DNA of 33,046 bases, from NCBI GenBank assembly GCA_964649195.1, contig CAZYPK010000042.1, positions 1 through 33,046 of the forward strand. The letters run 5' to 3'. Below, in pieces: positions 32,861-33,046 of this stretch (the stretch's first letter is position 1; every line of letters starts with the position of its first letter). The notes under the pieces were generated by a model that did no database searches, was not told the DNA's origin, and saw only the letters and a program-made list of their open reading frames with translations. This DNA is from JTS-RE9 sp964649195. GTDB taxonomy: Bacteria; Planctomycetota; Phycisphaerae; Phycisphaerales; Phycisphaeraceae. The translations under genes and the position numbers were made by a program.

Positions 32861-33046
32861 CTGAATAACCTCACGTCCAAGCCGCTCCCTGGGAGGGCGA
32901 GGCTCCCGCCGAGCCGTTCTCCCTGGGAGGGCGAGGCTCCCGCCGAGCCGTTCGTTTGCGAAGCCCGTCCGCGGGCTGAAGCAAACGAAATTCGCGCGGC
33001 CGGCGATCATGCCTGGATCGTTCACCTGCCGCGCGAGTTTCGTTTG
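32861..33046. repeat. Mosaic of four repeat modules at the window end
   Basis: Positions 32861-32885 are the left half of a class A element (ctgaataacctcacg...aagccgc). They join directly to two exact tandem 34-bp copies of another module at 32885-32918 and 32919-32952. A hairpin follows at 32951-32989 (ttcgtttgc/gcaaacgaa with agcccg/cgggct inside). It overlaps an inverted repeat with 19-bp arms at 32982-33000 and 33028-33046 (18 of 19 match). The element may continue beyond the window. Confidence 0.88.

Overview
This is a GC-rich bacterial chromosome fragment that I read as Planctomycetota, possibly Phycisphaerae-like (an inference from gene content). Supporting traits are a 1017-residue secreted protein with a C-terminal CxxCH haem site of the PVC type, a secreted sulfatase, a CRTAC/UnbV-type beta-propeller protein, many exported proteins of unknown function, weak or absent Shine-Dalgarno sequences, and intergenic spacers full of structured repeats. 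Most of the conserved genes are ordinary: xseB, a prepilin peptidase, an OmpA-type lipoprotein, hisH, rpmE type B, prfA, a UbiA prenyltransferase and a tRNA-Pro(UGG).

Layout. Positions 1-6100 hold a secreted beta-helix-like protein, a HupE/UreJ-like membrane protein, a LOG-family protein and a threonine-aldolase-like enzyme. Positions 6145-7628 hold a compact candidate restriction-modification locus: a 57-residue zinc ribbon missed by simple ORF calling, a DPPH methyltransferase that overlaps it by ATGA, and a convergent Eco29kI-like GIY-YIG endonuclease. Positions 7625-15031 hold a secreted two-domain protein, xseB, the prepilin peptidase with a large charged insert, an OmpA lipoprotein, hisH, a DUF89/PANK4-like phosphatase and a class IV aminotransferase. 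Positions 15349-17012 hold rpmE2 and prfA. Positions 17250-18596 hold a phosphoribosyltransferase-like protein, a stand-alone M41-like metallopeptidase and tRNA-Pro. Positions 18746-23640 carry four minus-strand genes. Positions 23939-32839 carry a sulfatase, three genes of an ebo cluster (eboE, eboC, eboF) and the large haem protein.

The two most interesting things are these. First, an eboE-eboC-eboF set lies outside the usual six-gene order, and its eboF is interrupted by two different in-frame tandem repeats. Second, nearly every spacer holds a large imperfect palindrome built from a small set of modules. These modules are nested inside one another and recombined between copies, and copies with identical cores have unrelated outer stems. 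The window starts and ends in such mosaics.

All functional calls come from reading motifs and recalled family patterns. No database search was possible.
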